DNA of 64,000 nucleotides from Acanthaster planci (GCF_001949145.1 NW_019091654.1:124662-188661); one strand, 5' to 3'. Numbered from the stretch's first letter, positions 1 through 13,350 are shown. Made by a program: numbers and translations. The notes: generated from the sequence alone by a model not told the origin.

Positions 1-84
1 CAGGTCACAAACATACTTGTCACTAAATTACTTGCATCTACAACGCATTCAACCTTTTTAATGACAAAGTGGAAGGGGTTTTAC

Positions 85-3000
85 CTTAAGACTTATCATG
101 TCTTGAGGGATGCCAGTCATACTGTTTTTTAACCAGGTCTCCAACGATTTTGCAAAGTTGCGAATGGCTTGAGTCAAGGCACCTGCAGAGGAGGATGGCA
201 TTCCAAATAATGTACATGATTAAATTTCAGCCCGTTTGTTGGGTCTATGAGGAGTTTCTATTAGACTGATGTTTCAAAATTTTTTTGTACGCAGATTATA
301 TTTAAAGGAGAAACAAACATAAAATGACTTGCACTCTCAGTACAGTTTGATTAAGCTGAAGGAAATCATTTTTAAGGTGGCATGCTGCAGACAGTAGTCA
401 GAACATCAGAAGACCTTACACAAGACCAGACCCAAGACCAGACACAAGACCAGACACAAGACCAGTCACAAGCAACAGGATGAACAACGACACAGGAATG
501 ATTTGGTGGCAGTTCATTCTAATAGCTTGCAACTTGAATTCAGACAGGGTGTCGTGTTTGTCTTGTGATAGATTTGTGTCACCTTGTGATGGTCTTAAGA
601 GGTCTCAACTACAACTGCTCTCAACCCATATTTTGACCAAGCACAGCATCCTCTAGGTCAAAGATTGCTTCGACTTGCACCCATGACCTGCTCTAAAATC
701 TGGTGAACAGATCACTCCGACTATAAAGAAGTAAGTCACCCATTCAAACAGGGCAAAGTGAAAAAAAAAAAAACTTCAGAAACTGTGAACCTACTTGGTA
801 TAGGCCGTAGCACGTCGGGTATAAGGACCTCCACCAGCCCTTGATACAGCACATGGTCGTAGTGTTTGACGTACTCCTGTACTGGACTGCTCTGGCACAA
901 CGAGATAAGCTTGGCTTTGGGAAGTCTCTTCTCTACATCTCCCTCACTGAGAACAAAAACGTTTCAGAATTAGCTTTCAAGGATGTGGAGTTGAATAACG
1001 TAATCCACCACTCAGTCTCACAACAATGATGTGAAATGTGGTCGAAAGTGGGTCTACTTGTGAGACAGCATTATTTAAACAAGCTTTTCTCCGTTTGCAA
1101 TGTTCGAAGTCAAACTATACAATAGGATCGACGTAAAACATATGATCCAATGTCATCTACTTTTTCTGAATATTTTTAGGGTTCTCCTAAAGATCTTATA
1201 GAAACAGGAAAATTCTTATTAAGATACAACACTTTTTTTGGGGGGGGGCTAACAGAAAGTTACTTTTCAGGCCAGAATCTCATCCATCACAATAAAAAGG
1301 AAATGATCTATAAAAGACATACTTTTGCTGTGCATCGGCAGGAGGATTCCTCCAAAATGTCTGCCACAAAGCTTCAATAAGTGCAAACTGGAGATTGACA
1401 ACCACATCCAGAATGGCCTGCAAGATGAAGAAATGAATGGATAAATGGCTGTGAACAACAGCAGTGAAGTTTATCCTCTTATGAATAAAAGGGCAACTAT
1501 CGGAGATTCACCTGGTTTCACATTCCCCTTTATTGTGGCTGCACGCTTGTAACTGAACAAGTAAATGTTAGTATTGGCACTGTAAAAATATTATTCTTAC
1601 AAAATAGGTACTTTGCATTCACTAACTTAAAGACTTCAAAACCTGCCCCCAAATTCTGAAATTCTTGATGGTCAGCTCCTCTCTCATTCAACGATCATGG
1701 AAATTTCTCCTTTGCCAGTGTCATTTATTGCTCTTTTGTGACAAACATTGCTGTATTGTTACATGGCAGACTTCCACAACTTGTTTCTCCACACTCAGAT
1801 GTTTGGGTTTAAGCAAACAAATTTCACTGAGCAGGTGTGGTCCATCCATTCATCCCACTGCACCATGCCACCTTGAAGGGGAATCAATTCTGGTTTATGA
1901 AGCTTTGATTACCTCACAGTGCTCTCTGTAGAGGGCCTGGAAGGCCTTGACGTCATCTTGCGTCACTCCCTCTGGAAGCGGCGTGGTGCCAAACTTGAGC
2001 TCCCCGAAATCGGGCAAAGCCATGGAGGCGTCACCCAGGAACTGCTGGTGCTGCTGGGTCTGGGTCTGAACGGGGTCCTGGGCGCCCCCGCCGCTACCGC
2101 TGACTGCCCCTCCACCCTCGGTGCCATCCTGCTTGCTGCCTATGGGGGATGGCTTGAACCTGAAAGAAAAGCAAGTTAAAAGAACTCATAGTGTTGAACA
2201 AGACATGAATAAATCTGTCGTCTGACGAGTAGACTGTTGATTATGTGTCTCAAATTATTCATCCTGACACTTGATGGCGTTACAAATTGGAAAGGGTGAC
2301 CCTGACATGCTATCAGTCAACAGACAGAAGAATCAAAATGGAAAGGCAAGGGCGAGATAAATACCTTTTTGCTGAGTTGATGGGTTGCTGTCTCATGGCT
2401 GTGTGGCCACTCTCCTCTTGGTACTGATTAAGTGGTGACGAACTCTTGATACGTATGCCGTAATAATGATACTTGGAGTTTCCTCTGTTTATTGAAACAA
2501 GATACGAGAAGTTCATAAGCTAAGGTAAACATTTAGAATTCGAAAAGCAAAGACCAAAACTGTCACTCGTCACTTACAAACAAACAAACACAAAATACCT
2601 CTTCACTTAAAAACATCGGTGAAACGTACGAGAAAATTCATTTTGTATTATTTGCTGCATCATCCTTTTGTAATTCCGATCATAGAAATAAGTTTCCATT
2701 CGGTAAGTTTTGGTAAACATGATCACAAGGTTAAGCCTCAAATCACAAGTCTGTTTCACTTTGTGAACTGACGGGGTTACTTTAAATCAGTATTCGGTTG
2801 AGTGAGCAAACCGAAAACAGAGGAGACTGTGAAGGACTGACATTTGATGCTTGGATCCTACCTGGTTCCCAATCTCCTCGTCCGAAGGCCGAGGAACACT
2901 GATCGTATAAGTTTGCCGAATGAGGCCGCGTTGACAGGGTCAATTTTGTGTTCCTGACAGTGCCTCATGTAGTGATTGAAGAGAGTGCTTCTCGGCAAAC

Positions 3001-6000
3001 TGACACCTTCTGCGCATTCATAGTTATCCAACAGCCACTGGACCTACGAGTGAACATGTGTGTAAAAAGTAAGACCCCCCCTTGATATCCTTCTCTCAAG
3101 GGTGGGAGTGGGATATGAAAAAAACCACAAATAATCCACCAGACAGGTAGTAATGATAATCAAGAATTACTTTGAAGAGTGGACTTTCAATTGCTAACAC
3201 GGGCCTTTTTCTAATAATCGACTTGGGCTCCGTCTCAGGCTTCAACTGTTTACTTCCTGACTTTGAGGTTGTAAGCGTAATAGTAAGTCTAATAGTGCCA
3301 CACAACATCAAATAAGATGCAAAAGAGCCAAACATTAGAGTACTTCAATTTAAGTTAAATGCTTCAGGCCCACAATCGGGGATTTGATTTCCTACACGAA
3401 GCCTGAGACGGAACGAAGTTGAGCATCGGAAAACGGCCAAGGCCCGAGTTCTCTCCCGAATGGCTAACATCTTGCATGTGATTAAATCTCTACGAATCAG
3501 CAATTTCAGGAGAAAATCCTGAAATCCAGAAACACCCTGTGAAATCAGGTTGGTCCTTAAATAATTGAGGTTGGATTATTTATAAACATTACAAAGACAG
3601 TAAATTTCTATCAGAAGTCCAACCATTCCGTAGTCTGTTCAACAAGTCCTAGGTGATCGATTTGAAATTGCAATTTTTTAAAATTCTTCTAAACAACTCT
3701 GAAATGACAAGTGTCCTTACCGTGGCAGGTGATGCTCTGGTGGTGTGTGTGAGAGGGTGTCCATTACCATCCATGGTGTGACCCTGTAACAGGTATGTGC
3801 CTCCCTGTTGGGTGATGAGCTGAGGCCCACCCAGCAGGTTCCCTCCGATGATTGTGGTGCCGCCCACCGACATGTTGGAACCACCCAGCGTCTGGATGCT
3901 CCCCAGGGCACTGGAGGTGAGCGCCTGGCCCGAGGAGTAGTAGGTGGCCCCGCCAGCTGGGGTGGCCTGCGTGTACATCGTCGTGGCTTCACTGTAAGGA
4001 TAGTTTGCCCTACGGTCAGCGAGATTGTTTCATTGCGAAACAGAGAGGAGGGGGAAGAGGACAAAAGAGACGTAGAAAAACACCAAACAAAAACAATCCC
4101 CAGGAAGGAGAGAGGACCAGAAGGAAACGGTCAGGGAGAGGGAGAAGGAGAAGTAGAAGTGGGGAGAGAACCATTGCATGGGGTTAGTATGGTTAGGCCA
4201 CATTTCGGTGGGTGCCGTACATAAAGGGCATCAGGGAAGAGGGGGTTGCCAGGTAGTGTGTGTGGGGGGTGGAGGGCGAGGGGGGAATAACAGTCACATT
4301 TGGGACGGACACTGAGGTAGGTGCACAGGTGTTAGCTATATGTGCAGGACTGACATACACGTACCTGCCGTGCTACAAAGTGATCAAAATACAGTGCATG
4401 AACCTTGGCTGTGCACTTTCAGATATTGTGTAGGATGCTTTTCCTTTCAAAACCGCCATATTTTCATCAAGGCCACATTGGAAAGCATGGACCACACAAT
4501 CAACAGGTTCATATCCATTAAAAGCATTTTTAAATGATTTCCAAATGAACAACTTTTTAATACAAAAGCTGCAAAGATAAATACCAAAAGTAAAGGAGTG
4601 ACTTATTTTTCGGCCAATTTTTCAAACCTAACCTGAAGTTTAACTAATTACTGAAAGCCCCCAAGGCAAGTAATGATGCACATGTGTGCACAGTAGCACA
4701 GATGGGTTTAAATAACTGGACTTTGCGGACCTGGAACTATTTTGGATTTGTCTAACATTACATTGTATTTCAGGGCAAAGCTGTGTTGTCCACATGATAC
4801 ACTAGCTGATGTCCCACTGAGTTACAACAATCCCTCCACATGGAGAAATGGTACATCTCGAAAGAGCATAAACTCGTTAAAAACACGGGTAGATCATAAA
4901 AGTGACGGTAATCAAATCACGTGAGGTACCATTAGGCACGCAGTTAGTGTGAGCCAAAGCATATGAGCTCATTATCTGGAAAAGATGGGAGGATGACACA
5001 TGAATATGGGAAGGCAAGAGGTACAGTGAAGCAAGATGTTCGCTTTGCGAAAAGGCTGGTTGAAATGGAACCAAAAGTGTGCAAAACTAATCTAGATGGC
5101 TTCAAAAAACCAAAGGTCAGCACCAACTGTACACACTATGGCTATTAACCACATGCCAGAACAAAATCTTTAAAACATGCTGTTTAATATCATACGTGTA
5201 TAATGTTACAGTGTTGATATTACCAAAAAAAATTGGATTTCCTCTGAAGCCCCTTTTTCACACTATTACACAATCAGAATTCTTTCTTCTGCTTAACCAC
5301 TCACATCATTCTCCATGTTTTTCCAGTGTTAAACTTGAAAACTATGTCATGCATGGGTAAGAACAGTGACTCCTTTTCAACTTTGAACTAGTTCAGGCAG
5401 TCACTATTGTAAAGCAAAAACGTTTGACTGTAAAACAATTCATGCACTGAAATGAAACATTAAATATGAAGTTCAAAATGAAGACACCGCAAGCTCACGT
5501 GAATGTAAGCACAGCAAGGCCCATTAACACAAAGAAAAAACACTGCATCATATACCGATAAATCTAAAATGCTGGTAAATGGTTGGTTTATCATTTATCA
5601 AATTGGATTTGATATATATTTTTTTTTAAATCTTTAAAACCCCCTTTCTAACTGATACATGCGTGTACATCACACTTGCAGCGGCCTGCATATACATGTA
5701 CTCAAATGCAATGGAAACAGTCATCTGGTTCCCATTGCATCCCATCATGAATACGTTAAGCGATTAGGGGCACCAGGTAAGTTGGACATTATGATCACGA
5801 TACATGTGGCATACACCTCTATGTACATGTACTCTGCCTGCGTAGAATGCACGTCTATGCAAACAACTCGGCATGGATCACATTGATCAAGTAGTTTATG
5901 AGGTAATTTTGTGCTTTTCCTGTAAACAAAAGTACAATTCAGTCATTTCAGGTATAATTTTTACCAAAAATGTACCTTTCATGTTTAATTTTTTTTTTCC

Positions 6001-7027
6001 TGTTCATTTTGCAAAATTCTATCCGTCATTTCTTTTATTGTCCATTTTAGAATGTGCCCATCTACAAAACACACCGCCCGTCCAATAGCTGGGTGGACAG
6101 GTCGCTAAATGAGACCCTGATTCAGCATACATCAATGAGAACTGAACTTTACAAGTTGCTGCATGCAAGAACAAAGGTAACCATGGAAACCAAGCCAACC
6201 AAACCAGCATTGAAAGAAATGGGCAGGAGGGAGGGTAGAGTGGTGGGCAAGGAGGGGAAAGGTTTCAGTCAGGTGTTACTGGGCCAGCATGCAGGATGAT
6301 TTGATAATGAGCTCACATAGCGCCGTTAGCATAGATGGAACTTGAGTGATCGCCCCCGTCTACGTACTGCACGTGTCCTTGGTAGATGCCCTGCTGAGAC
6401 GTCTGGCTCACAGGGATGGTCTGCAAGGTTACAGTGGTGCCTGCTGATGGGACATCCTTCACTGGTTCAGTCACCGGGGCTGGGATTTGGTCAAAAAGAG
6501 CCAATAGCAATGAATCGTTAGACCAAAATCCTTTTCCAAATGCTTCTGTTTTGCTGTCAACAGCCAACAGGGAAAACACAGGAGAATGCTTCACAAGAGT
6601 CTTCATGCAAACATGAATAAAAATCCTATATCTCCGAAAAAGAGGTATGACAGGCAACAGCAGTAACCAAAAATCTAAACATCAAAAATGAACATGGAAA
6701 ATAAAAGTTGACAACAGAAATTTTTCCATAGCAACTTCAGACAAAAAGTGGTATGAATGACAATAACTAACAACTACAAGATTTAACTTTCTGTGCATTT
6801 AACAGTTACACTACAGGAGAACAGAGATTCTAAAAACCTTCAAAGGGGAATTCAGCTTTGCTAAAATGAGAAATGTCCAAGTTGCTTTGGTTGAAGTTAC
6901 CTGCAACTTGCACAAACTGTTGGGCTTGTATGGTCTGTGTGCTGGGCTGATGCTGTGCTTGGTGCGTTGTGATGATGGTGGGAGTAGAGATCTGTTGTTG
7001 CTGGGTAGTGGCACTGATTGCTTGCAT
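85..7027 (-). CDS. RFX (RFX1/2/3-like): RFX1/2/3-type winged-helix transcription factor, 3' end off window
   Basis: Nuclear regulator binding X-box DNA. Coding exons read on the minus strand, in order: 6901-7027 (start ATG at 7027), 6317-6479, 3721-3991, 2862-3043, 2365-2484, 1913-2159, 1323-1417, 795-946, 85-182. All are bounded by AG/GT sites and phases match at every junction. The N-terminal part is Gln/Thr/Gly-rich and contains the vertebrate-like segments QYVDGGD and [10 protein letters not shown]. The DNA-binding domain follows directly (VQWLLDNYE to [11 protein letters not shown]). Next come a Gln-rich linker, the [16 protein letters not shown] segment, and part of the conserved B/C region ([25 protein letters not shown]). 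The remaining C and dimerisation regions lie left of base 1. ATG 7027 was chosen because it opens the Gln-rich exon just after a 5'-UTR stretch; no upstream coding exon was seen. Family identity is near certain; the RFX1/2/3 subgroup is clear, the exact paralogue is not. Confidence 0.93.
407..470. repeat. Short tandem repeat, about 12-bp unit (ACACAAGACCAG)
   Basis: About five imperfect copies of a CCAGACACAAGA-like unit lie in an RFX intron. Related CAAGACC-rich sequence occurs at 34.27-34.32 kb. Confidence 0.6.
2365..3043 (-). CDS. RFX (RFX1/2/3-like): RFX DNA-binding domain, two exons
   Basis: Exon 2862-3043 encodes the first part of the winged helix, including [33 protein letters not shown] and the end RTRRLGT. 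Exon 2365-2484 completes it with [13 protein letters not shown]. The Arg codon at the junction is split AG|A. The preceding exon ends in RASPAT and joins straight to VQWLLDNYE, as in RFX1-type transcripts, without the extra cassette found in some RFX2/RFX3 forms. Key DNA-contacting residues of the family (the [17 protein letters not shown] block) are intact. Confidence 0.95.
3992..6316. other. RFX intron, no gene seen
   Basis: Intron between coding exons 6317-6479 and 3721-3991. Purine-rich tracts near 4.05-4.3 kb and AT-rich sequence elsewhere. Apart from an X-box-like palindrome at 6177-6190, nothing recognisable was found. Confidence 0.6.
6177..6190 (+). promoter_or_regulatory. X-box-like palindrome in RFX intron
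   Basis: GTAACCATGGAAAC is close to the X-box palindrome GTTNCCATGGNAAC. Half-sites are spaced by the usual two bases. It lies just upstream (in gene sense) of the exon at 6317? no: it lies in the intron following that exon. Confidence 0.25.
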
Positions 7028-7468
7028 CTTGAATGATGGAGACGCCTCTCAAAAATCAATCCTTGCCTGCCGGGCGGATAGAGGAAATCAACAACTGGAA
7101 ATGAGGGTTGCCTTCTAGGATACAAAGTATTCCCATTTTATGTGCGTGACAAACTATACAAGTGCTTTGAGTGACCTACATTCAAGAATAATCTCTACAG
7201 AACTGAACTCAAGTTTCAAGTTATTCTTTTAGAATCCCGTCACAAGCTACTTTTCCCGAGCTGAACCACAAATCCCACCAACTTGTTCAAGTCTATCCAG
7301 CAGTCATGTTGATATGGTGTGCCTACACACACAATTTCTTTGACACTCTTTACCCATCTGGCCTGTAGGGGCCCAGCAAAAAGCGTCCGATTTGTGGGCC
7401 TCATTTTTTTCCCATCGATAATACACTGAAATCAATTTCTCCACATCACTCTTACATCAGTACATTAA

Positions 7469-7519
7469 CCCTAACACTCCTCAATCCTTCACCTGTTGGA
7501 GGACTGAGGACTGTTAGGT
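7469..7519. mobile_element. piggyBac-like mini-MITE, copy 1
   Basis: A 51-bp imperfect fold-back starting CCCTAACACTCC, flanked by TTAA at 7465-7468 and 7520-7523. Same family as 10241-10288 and 56651-56701. TTAA target duplication and CCCTA-type ends are the piggyBac signature. Confidence 0.75.
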
Positions 7520-8411
7520 TTAATGACAAAAACCAACCTAAAAACCTACTTTTTTATTAAAACAAAATCAACAAAAAATACCAACCACTAAGCCTAAATT
7601 AACAATACACCTCTCGTATTCGAAACTGACATAATTCTCAGACATGCAGGAAAGTAAAAATTCATCAAATCTTTGATTCATGTCAAAACATTGAAAACAG
7701 TACTGGAATATTAGATTTGCATTGCAGATGGTCATCTGAGGTAATCACTCAAGGCATCATTATACCTATCGATTATAGTAATCAGGTGGTAATAGTGAAA
7801 CAATCTTGTTAACAGTCTAGTACAGTCTAGTACAGTCCCATAATTGGTACATTATGCCCATTCTTTGGAGGAAAAATTCCCCCACTCTGGTCAGTAGCGT
7901 CTATTTAAAGAAATGTGTAAACTATGATCCAGCATCGGAACATGTATTGGTAGAGATTTCAGATGGGAGTTACATCCCGTTTTCAGAATTTTTTTCTGAT
8001 TTAATGTCCCATTTTTTCCTTATTTCCAAGAAAATGATGTAACAGTGGGTTTTTTTTTTCAACTTGTACAATGGCAACGTGAACCAAGACTGAACATCCT
8101 TTGATGACCGAGGTTGAAAAGGCGGACTTTGATACTTGTAATTAGAACACATTCTTCACAAGGCTGCAATGAACTGGAGTGTCATGTAACACTCATCACT
8201 CGATGATATTAAAAGCTGCACTTTTGGATGTCAGCGTTATTACCCTGACTGAAATACACCCCCAAATTACAGAGACACCGGCAAAAATTCCTCCATTTCC
8301 TTGACAGCGCTCGCTCAGTATGAGTTTTTGTTATGTCGCCAGATAAATGGCACGATACTTTTGCCAATTTTAATAAGCAAAATGGTAAAGCATACTTTAT
8401 TTATTGCTGAG

Positions 8412-8424
8412 GTTGCCTAGAAAC
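8412..8424 (+). promoter_or_regulatory. X-box-type motif (RFX binding consensus) in RFX intron 1
   Basis: GTTGCCTAGAAAC matches the consensus RYYNYY-N-RRNRAC at every position. Being within the gene for an RFX factor, it could be an autoregulatory site, but one 13-bp match in 6 kb of intron may be chance. Confidence 0.3.
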
Positions 8425-10240
8425 AAGGGAAATGGTCCATGTTTACTATGGCAACAGATTAGGGGGGTGAAATGGAATGACAGCATACTGGACCAGCCCC
8501 GTTGCTAAGGGAAGAGGCGCTTGCAAGGAGCAATGCCTAAGTAATGGTAAAGACAAAGGCACCAAGGCTGAAGAAAGCTGTCTGGTCTGAATGGATGTAT
8601 TTCACAAGCAAACACTGGAAACAAACACTTGTAAATCACACTGTACTGCAAAATTTCCATTTTAAATTTCTTTTTCCTGGCATTGTGTACTTTCCTCTTC
8701 TGTAGCTCTATGTGTACACTGGCCTGAGAAGGACACTGGACTTCCACGTTTGTACAAATGACATAAAAGGTGTACTTTTGAGATCTTGTCTGTGATCCTG
8801 TAAACGCAGAGTTTAGGATGTCAACCTCAGTTAAACCAGTTGGCAGCTAACGACGGGGCCTATATCCAGCTGAAAAACGATAACGGCAAGAAAAGGAACC
8901 TCTGCAGAAAACAAAAACCCACCTCTACAGACGACGCTTACCACACGTACATAAGAGTGCACCATGTGCCCTGCTCATGCCACCAGTACGATACAAACTT
9001 TGTACAGACCAACAGACATCCAAGGATAAACTGAGGCAAATTGAACAATGGATCAGTTTCCTACATGTTATGATTTCCCACAATTTTCATGACTTCCATC
9101 AAGGTTGCACACGGCAGAACACAGTTTTCATTCTAAAACCACAGTACTGTACATGTAAAAACTAGAACAGAGCTTTGCAGATTTCAGAGCAGCAGGGAGC
9201 AATAGGTACCAGTAAGAAAGAAGATCGGCAGTGGAAGAGGAGGGATCTTCATTAACGAGGTCTTCCTATCAAAGTAAGTTGATTTAATTAACAGTGGGGC
9301 GTTGAGTGATGCAAGGGTAGGCCAGTCTCTGTTGATGACCACCTCAGGGTGGTTTGCTTTTATTTCTAAACATGTTTTTCAAGTACATGAATGCTTTACA
9401 TATTAACATATTGATCATTTGACATCAAAGAATGAACAAAACACAGGAAGTTATCTTTTGTAATTTGCCAATACATGTATTTGGATCTACACAGCAAGAT
9501 ACAGCTTTGCAGGGCTCCTTAAATGGCACATAAAAATCGTGATATGTGAACGGGTTACTGACTGCACTGAATTATTACAGGCGCATGTACTAATAAATTT
9601 TTTAAAAGATTGTTAAGTACTTGCCTTACAGGTCTCTCATACATGCAAGTGCCATTCAGATTCTACCAATAAAATACTACGCACTGACAATCACCTATAT
9701 GGTCAATGTGATATTATTTTGACATCTACGCTGTTTTAATTTTCATCTGAAAATCAGATTTTGAATTTTTACAGGTATAATAAAAGACCGCCTTATCCCT
9801 AACCCCCGAGGCTCCTGCACTAGAAAGCATACTGAACCTCACAAAATCCAACAGGTTCATGTACTTGTATATGCAGGTCACTGTACCAAACCTGATAAAC
9901 TCCACCAGAATGAGCCCGTTGGAATTTGAGTGATATGGTATGGATGGGTCTGTGCAGTATAGGATGACTTACACTGAACAGTACCAAACCTGACAAAATC
10001 AAGCATAGTCCAACAATAGGTACAGCAAGTCAGACACTGCACACAATGACTCCTGTGTGTCCCAACTCACACAGAATCCAACACNAGTTCCTCAGGTACA
10101 GTACCAAACCTGCTAAAACCTCACAAAACCTGCTGTTGGATTATGACAGGTTTTGGGCAGTTAGGGTTCAACAAACCATTTCAGTTTCATGTGCATGAAT
10201 TTTATATCAGTGAACAGGACTGGAATTAGACCCACATTAA

Positions 10241-10288
10241 CCCTAACCCTCCTCAATCCTTCACCTGGAGGATTGAGGAGGGTTAGGG
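10241..10288. mobile_element. piggyBac-like mini-MITE, copy 2
   Basis: A 48-bp near-perfect fold-back beginning CCCTAACCCTCCTCAATCC and ending with its complement, flanked by TTAA at 10237-10240 and 10289-10292. Its terminal CCCTAACCCT resembles telomeric repeat by coincidence. Confidence 0.8.
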
Positions 10289-11173
10289 TTAAGAAAGTAA
10301 GCAAGGCACATACTCTTTACACATGTGTGTAAGACTACTCTAGCCTTCTACAGCAGTATAGTTCAGACACTGAGATATTTAATACAAGGATACAATGTAT
10401 GTACCAAAAAATATGTTTAAATGCTATACGGTATGCATTTCCTGACTACACACAGCGTTGGTCACAGTCAACAGAGTATTTTTCCTCTAACAGGAAATGT
10501 AAAAAAAAAATCAAACGTTAAAGGGAAATACTCAGGACATGACACAAGAATATATGCAAAAAGACTTCAATTTAGCCGTCTTTTGGTTAGCATGACAATC
10601 AGATAGAGTTTGAGCTGGTAACCTTTGTTTTTTTTGCAAGCTTTTTTTCACGCTTAAGAAAATTTTGTGCCGAAGCAGCTCTATGAAATTGGCCCATGGA
10701 ATCTATGCAAGTGTTTTGGGGGACTTAAAAACCTGACCAGAAGAAATCTTCATCTGGGTTTAGGCTTACATTGACATTTAATCTCACACTCATGAGATAG
10801 AATTCTGACCTTTTTCAGTTTGGAGCCCTCGGTCACAAAAAGTAAAATAGCCTGCAATTTCACTTCAGATTCCATTTAAAACAATGGAGGATAACACTGT
10901 GGGTTCTGGGAAGGAAAAACAGGAAACTAGAGGGGCTCGAGGAACAATTTTGCAACTGCAGTTACATGTGGCAGTTCAACATTACATGCTTAAGCACAAA
11001 GAGGTTGGAATTTAGAAAATTGTGGTTCTGGTTCAAATTCTGAAAAAAAAAATTGAAATCACTGCACTACTGGATCACAGCAAAATGGACCAATCTACAC
11101 GTACATGTACTTCGAGAATATGCCTATTGCCTTCTGGGCTGGAAAAGAGTTCCAAGAGCTGGTATTTACCTTC

Positions 11174-11240
11174 TTACAGTGGATTTTTCCCCAAGGGAAA
11201 TAATTCAAAATTGGCCCTAGGGGTTGTAAATCCACTGTAA
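11174..11240. mobile_element. 67-bp fold-back with 13-bp terminal inverted repeats
   Basis: TTACAGTGGATTT at 11174-11186 is perfectly complementary to 11228-11240. Length and inverted ends suggest a deleted MITE or a stable hairpin. No target-site duplication was recognised. Confidence 0.5.
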
Positions 11241-12184
11241 ATCAATGAAGATGCACAACTATTTCACTCCGCTGGAGGGTTTTATTTAGGGGACATAAAT
11301 TCAAATCTGTTTGTGATCCCAATCCCATATTGTGAAAATGAGGTCACTTCGGTGTAAGGCTATTATTTAGAACTAATTTTTGGATGCACAACTCACTTTT
11401 TTATAGGCCTAGTTTATATTTTCCTGTGCATTTTTCCCCTTCAAAAATGTTTTTTCTTAACAACTTTCTCACAAATGACCAGACAATGCCAAGGTGCCTT
11501 CACGCAAATGGTGGACTGACCTCAGTGAAATGTTTTGTGTGCCGATCATAAAAGCAGCAAGTGATGTGCAATGTGCGACCATAGCGTACTATAAATGCCG
11601 TGGCTTCCAACTTGTTATGAATGCTTTAATGCTGTGGCGCTTAATTTAATTTGAATATAGAGAAGTCAACTTTGGGCCCATAAAATATAGGCCCCCGCAC
11701 AGGCCAAAAATATAAAGTCCCTGACTGATTTTGTTCCAGTAAATGGCCCAAGCATGCGATCAAAGATTTAGGCTTAGCAAGGGACAAAAATAAAGTCCCC
11801 CAATGCACGTGATCCCTTTGCATATTCTTCGGTCATGTCTTTACCTTATAGGACTAGGCTACAATGCTATACTAGTTATTACGTTACATGTTGGTGGCAG
11901 TGTAGCAAAAAAACAGTCAATTAGGGACCAGTTAATGGTCAGACATTCTTGCGCTCGGGATGACGTCACTGAGTCTTGATTCTCTCTCTGATTGGTCAAT
12001 TGGTGGCAATTCCATAATTAACACTCAAAACTCAAAGGGGCAAATAGTGTTGGGAAAAATCTGAACAACTGACAAAACTCTTATTTAAAGCTTTACTTCA
12101 AATCGTCACCAACACCACGAAATAATACAAATCTATAGATGTGTGCGTGCTTCAATGCCATTTTATAGAAATGTGATATTTTCA

Positions 12185-12512
12185 TTTTCACGAAGAGGCA
12201 CAAATGTCTTGCGTCACGTGCTACGTGATTTGCCGTATTCAGAAATTGATGTTCTCCTTAATTTACACAGTTACGAGTTTTAAAACCTTTTTTTTCAGTT
12301 TAGTCACCCATTTACGTGTAAAATAAAATCATTCTAGACATTTAAAGCTTTTTTTTATGCTACATTGACAAAAAAAACACATTTGTGCTTCTTTGTGAAA
12401 ACAAGATTGTTTGATAATGCACGAGTGTACAATATGCGCGCGCACACATTTGTGTCACTTCGTGAAACCAAAACTGCTCTAATCACGGTTTTCACGAACT
12501 GGCACAAAAGTG
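12185..12512. repeat. Four copies of a 23-25 bp motif in mixed orientation
   Basis: Consensus ACACATTTGTGNNNCTTCGTGAAA occurs at 12377-12401 and 12444-12468 on plus, and as its complement at 12185-12207 and 12489-12512. The arrangement (minus, plus, plus, minus) makes several potential stems. The block lies about 0.7-1 kb inside intron 1 from the inferred RFX promoter. Confidence 0.5.
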
Positions 12513-13215
12513 AAGATGTGTCAGTTCGTGGCGTTGGTGACGAAATGTACCTGAAATTTCACTATTCATGCACTGGGAATCTTCAACACGGTACTACAAA
12601 GGATTAAGTAATTTTTATCACGTTGCAGCAAAAAAGGAGGAAAACAGGTAAATCCCTGTACAAAGAGAATGAGGAGTTACCCCTTTGCTCAGACATGAGG
12701 ACAATAAATAGAACAAACTCTGACATGTCTGACTGCGAAAATCCACGTGTCCTCTGTCTTTTTAAAATCAATTCATTAAACTAGCTTAACTCAATATGAA
12801 TGATGTGCTCAACTAGGATAGGCTTCCAAGAATTATGTACTTCATCACGATAATTATAGCCGTACAAAATAATAAATCTAAATGAGAAAAAAACATGACG
12901 CTTCCGCTTTAACATGAGTCAAAATTCCGCATAAACCCGAACGGGCTGACGCCATTAAGTTAACGTACCAGTGCCACTGCTTCGCAGAACGACCCGAACA
13001 AACTACAGATTTGTACACGTTAGAAAACTCCCCGCGCAAAATCGCCATTTTGGAACGCCGCTTGAAAAAACCAAGGCCCGACGTCCCACAGTATTTGTAC
13101 TTCAAGCCCGCAAAAATAAGCAAAAGAATCGACTCAAATTAATATCAGAATGTACAGTTTGTTCGTACACGCCACAGTCTACCCACACATCAACGAATCA
13201 AAAAGGAAAAATTAC

Positions 13216-13350
13216 CTTGTAGTTGGCGGGTTACAGTCGCCAGGACTACGGTGGCTATGGCGTTTATTCTCAAGGCAACAGTTGCTAAACCTCGTCACCG
13301 CTCATCAACCGGCAAATCGTCCGCCAACAGCCGCTCCCTTCACCCACAAT
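13216..13350 (-). promoter_or_regulatory. Putative RFX promoter and 5' non-coding exon 1
   Basis: A good minus-strand donor (CAAG|GTAATT) ends a candidate exon at 13216. The sequence around 12.9-13.35 kb is richer in CpG than its surroundings. The next acceptor that fits (pyrimidine tract ending CCGGCAG) is at 7067, just before the ATG exon, giving an intron of about 6.1 kb. RFX-like half-sites GGCAAC and GTTGCT lie in this stretch at about 13.27-13.29 kb. The upstream limit of the exon is a guess; 5' RACE or RNA reads would set it. Confidence 0.4.

Larger units (their letters stand above)
7067..13215. other. RFX intron 1 (inferred)
   Basis: No convincing coding exon is seen on either strand. 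It holds two TTAA-flanked short MITEs (7469-7519, 10241-10288), a small fold-back (11174-11240), degenerate repeats with CAGTACCAAACCTG near 9.88-10.13 kb, a perfect X-box-type match at 8412-8424, and four copies of a TTCGTGAAA-containing motif at 12.18-12.51 kb. There is one ambiguous base at 10085. Confidence 0.5.

Noticed and set aside
10237-10292. Interstitial telomeric repeat (TTAACCCTAACCCT)
   Set aside because: Only two CCCTAA units, at the ends of a fold-back with TTAA on both sides. They belong to the MITE ends.
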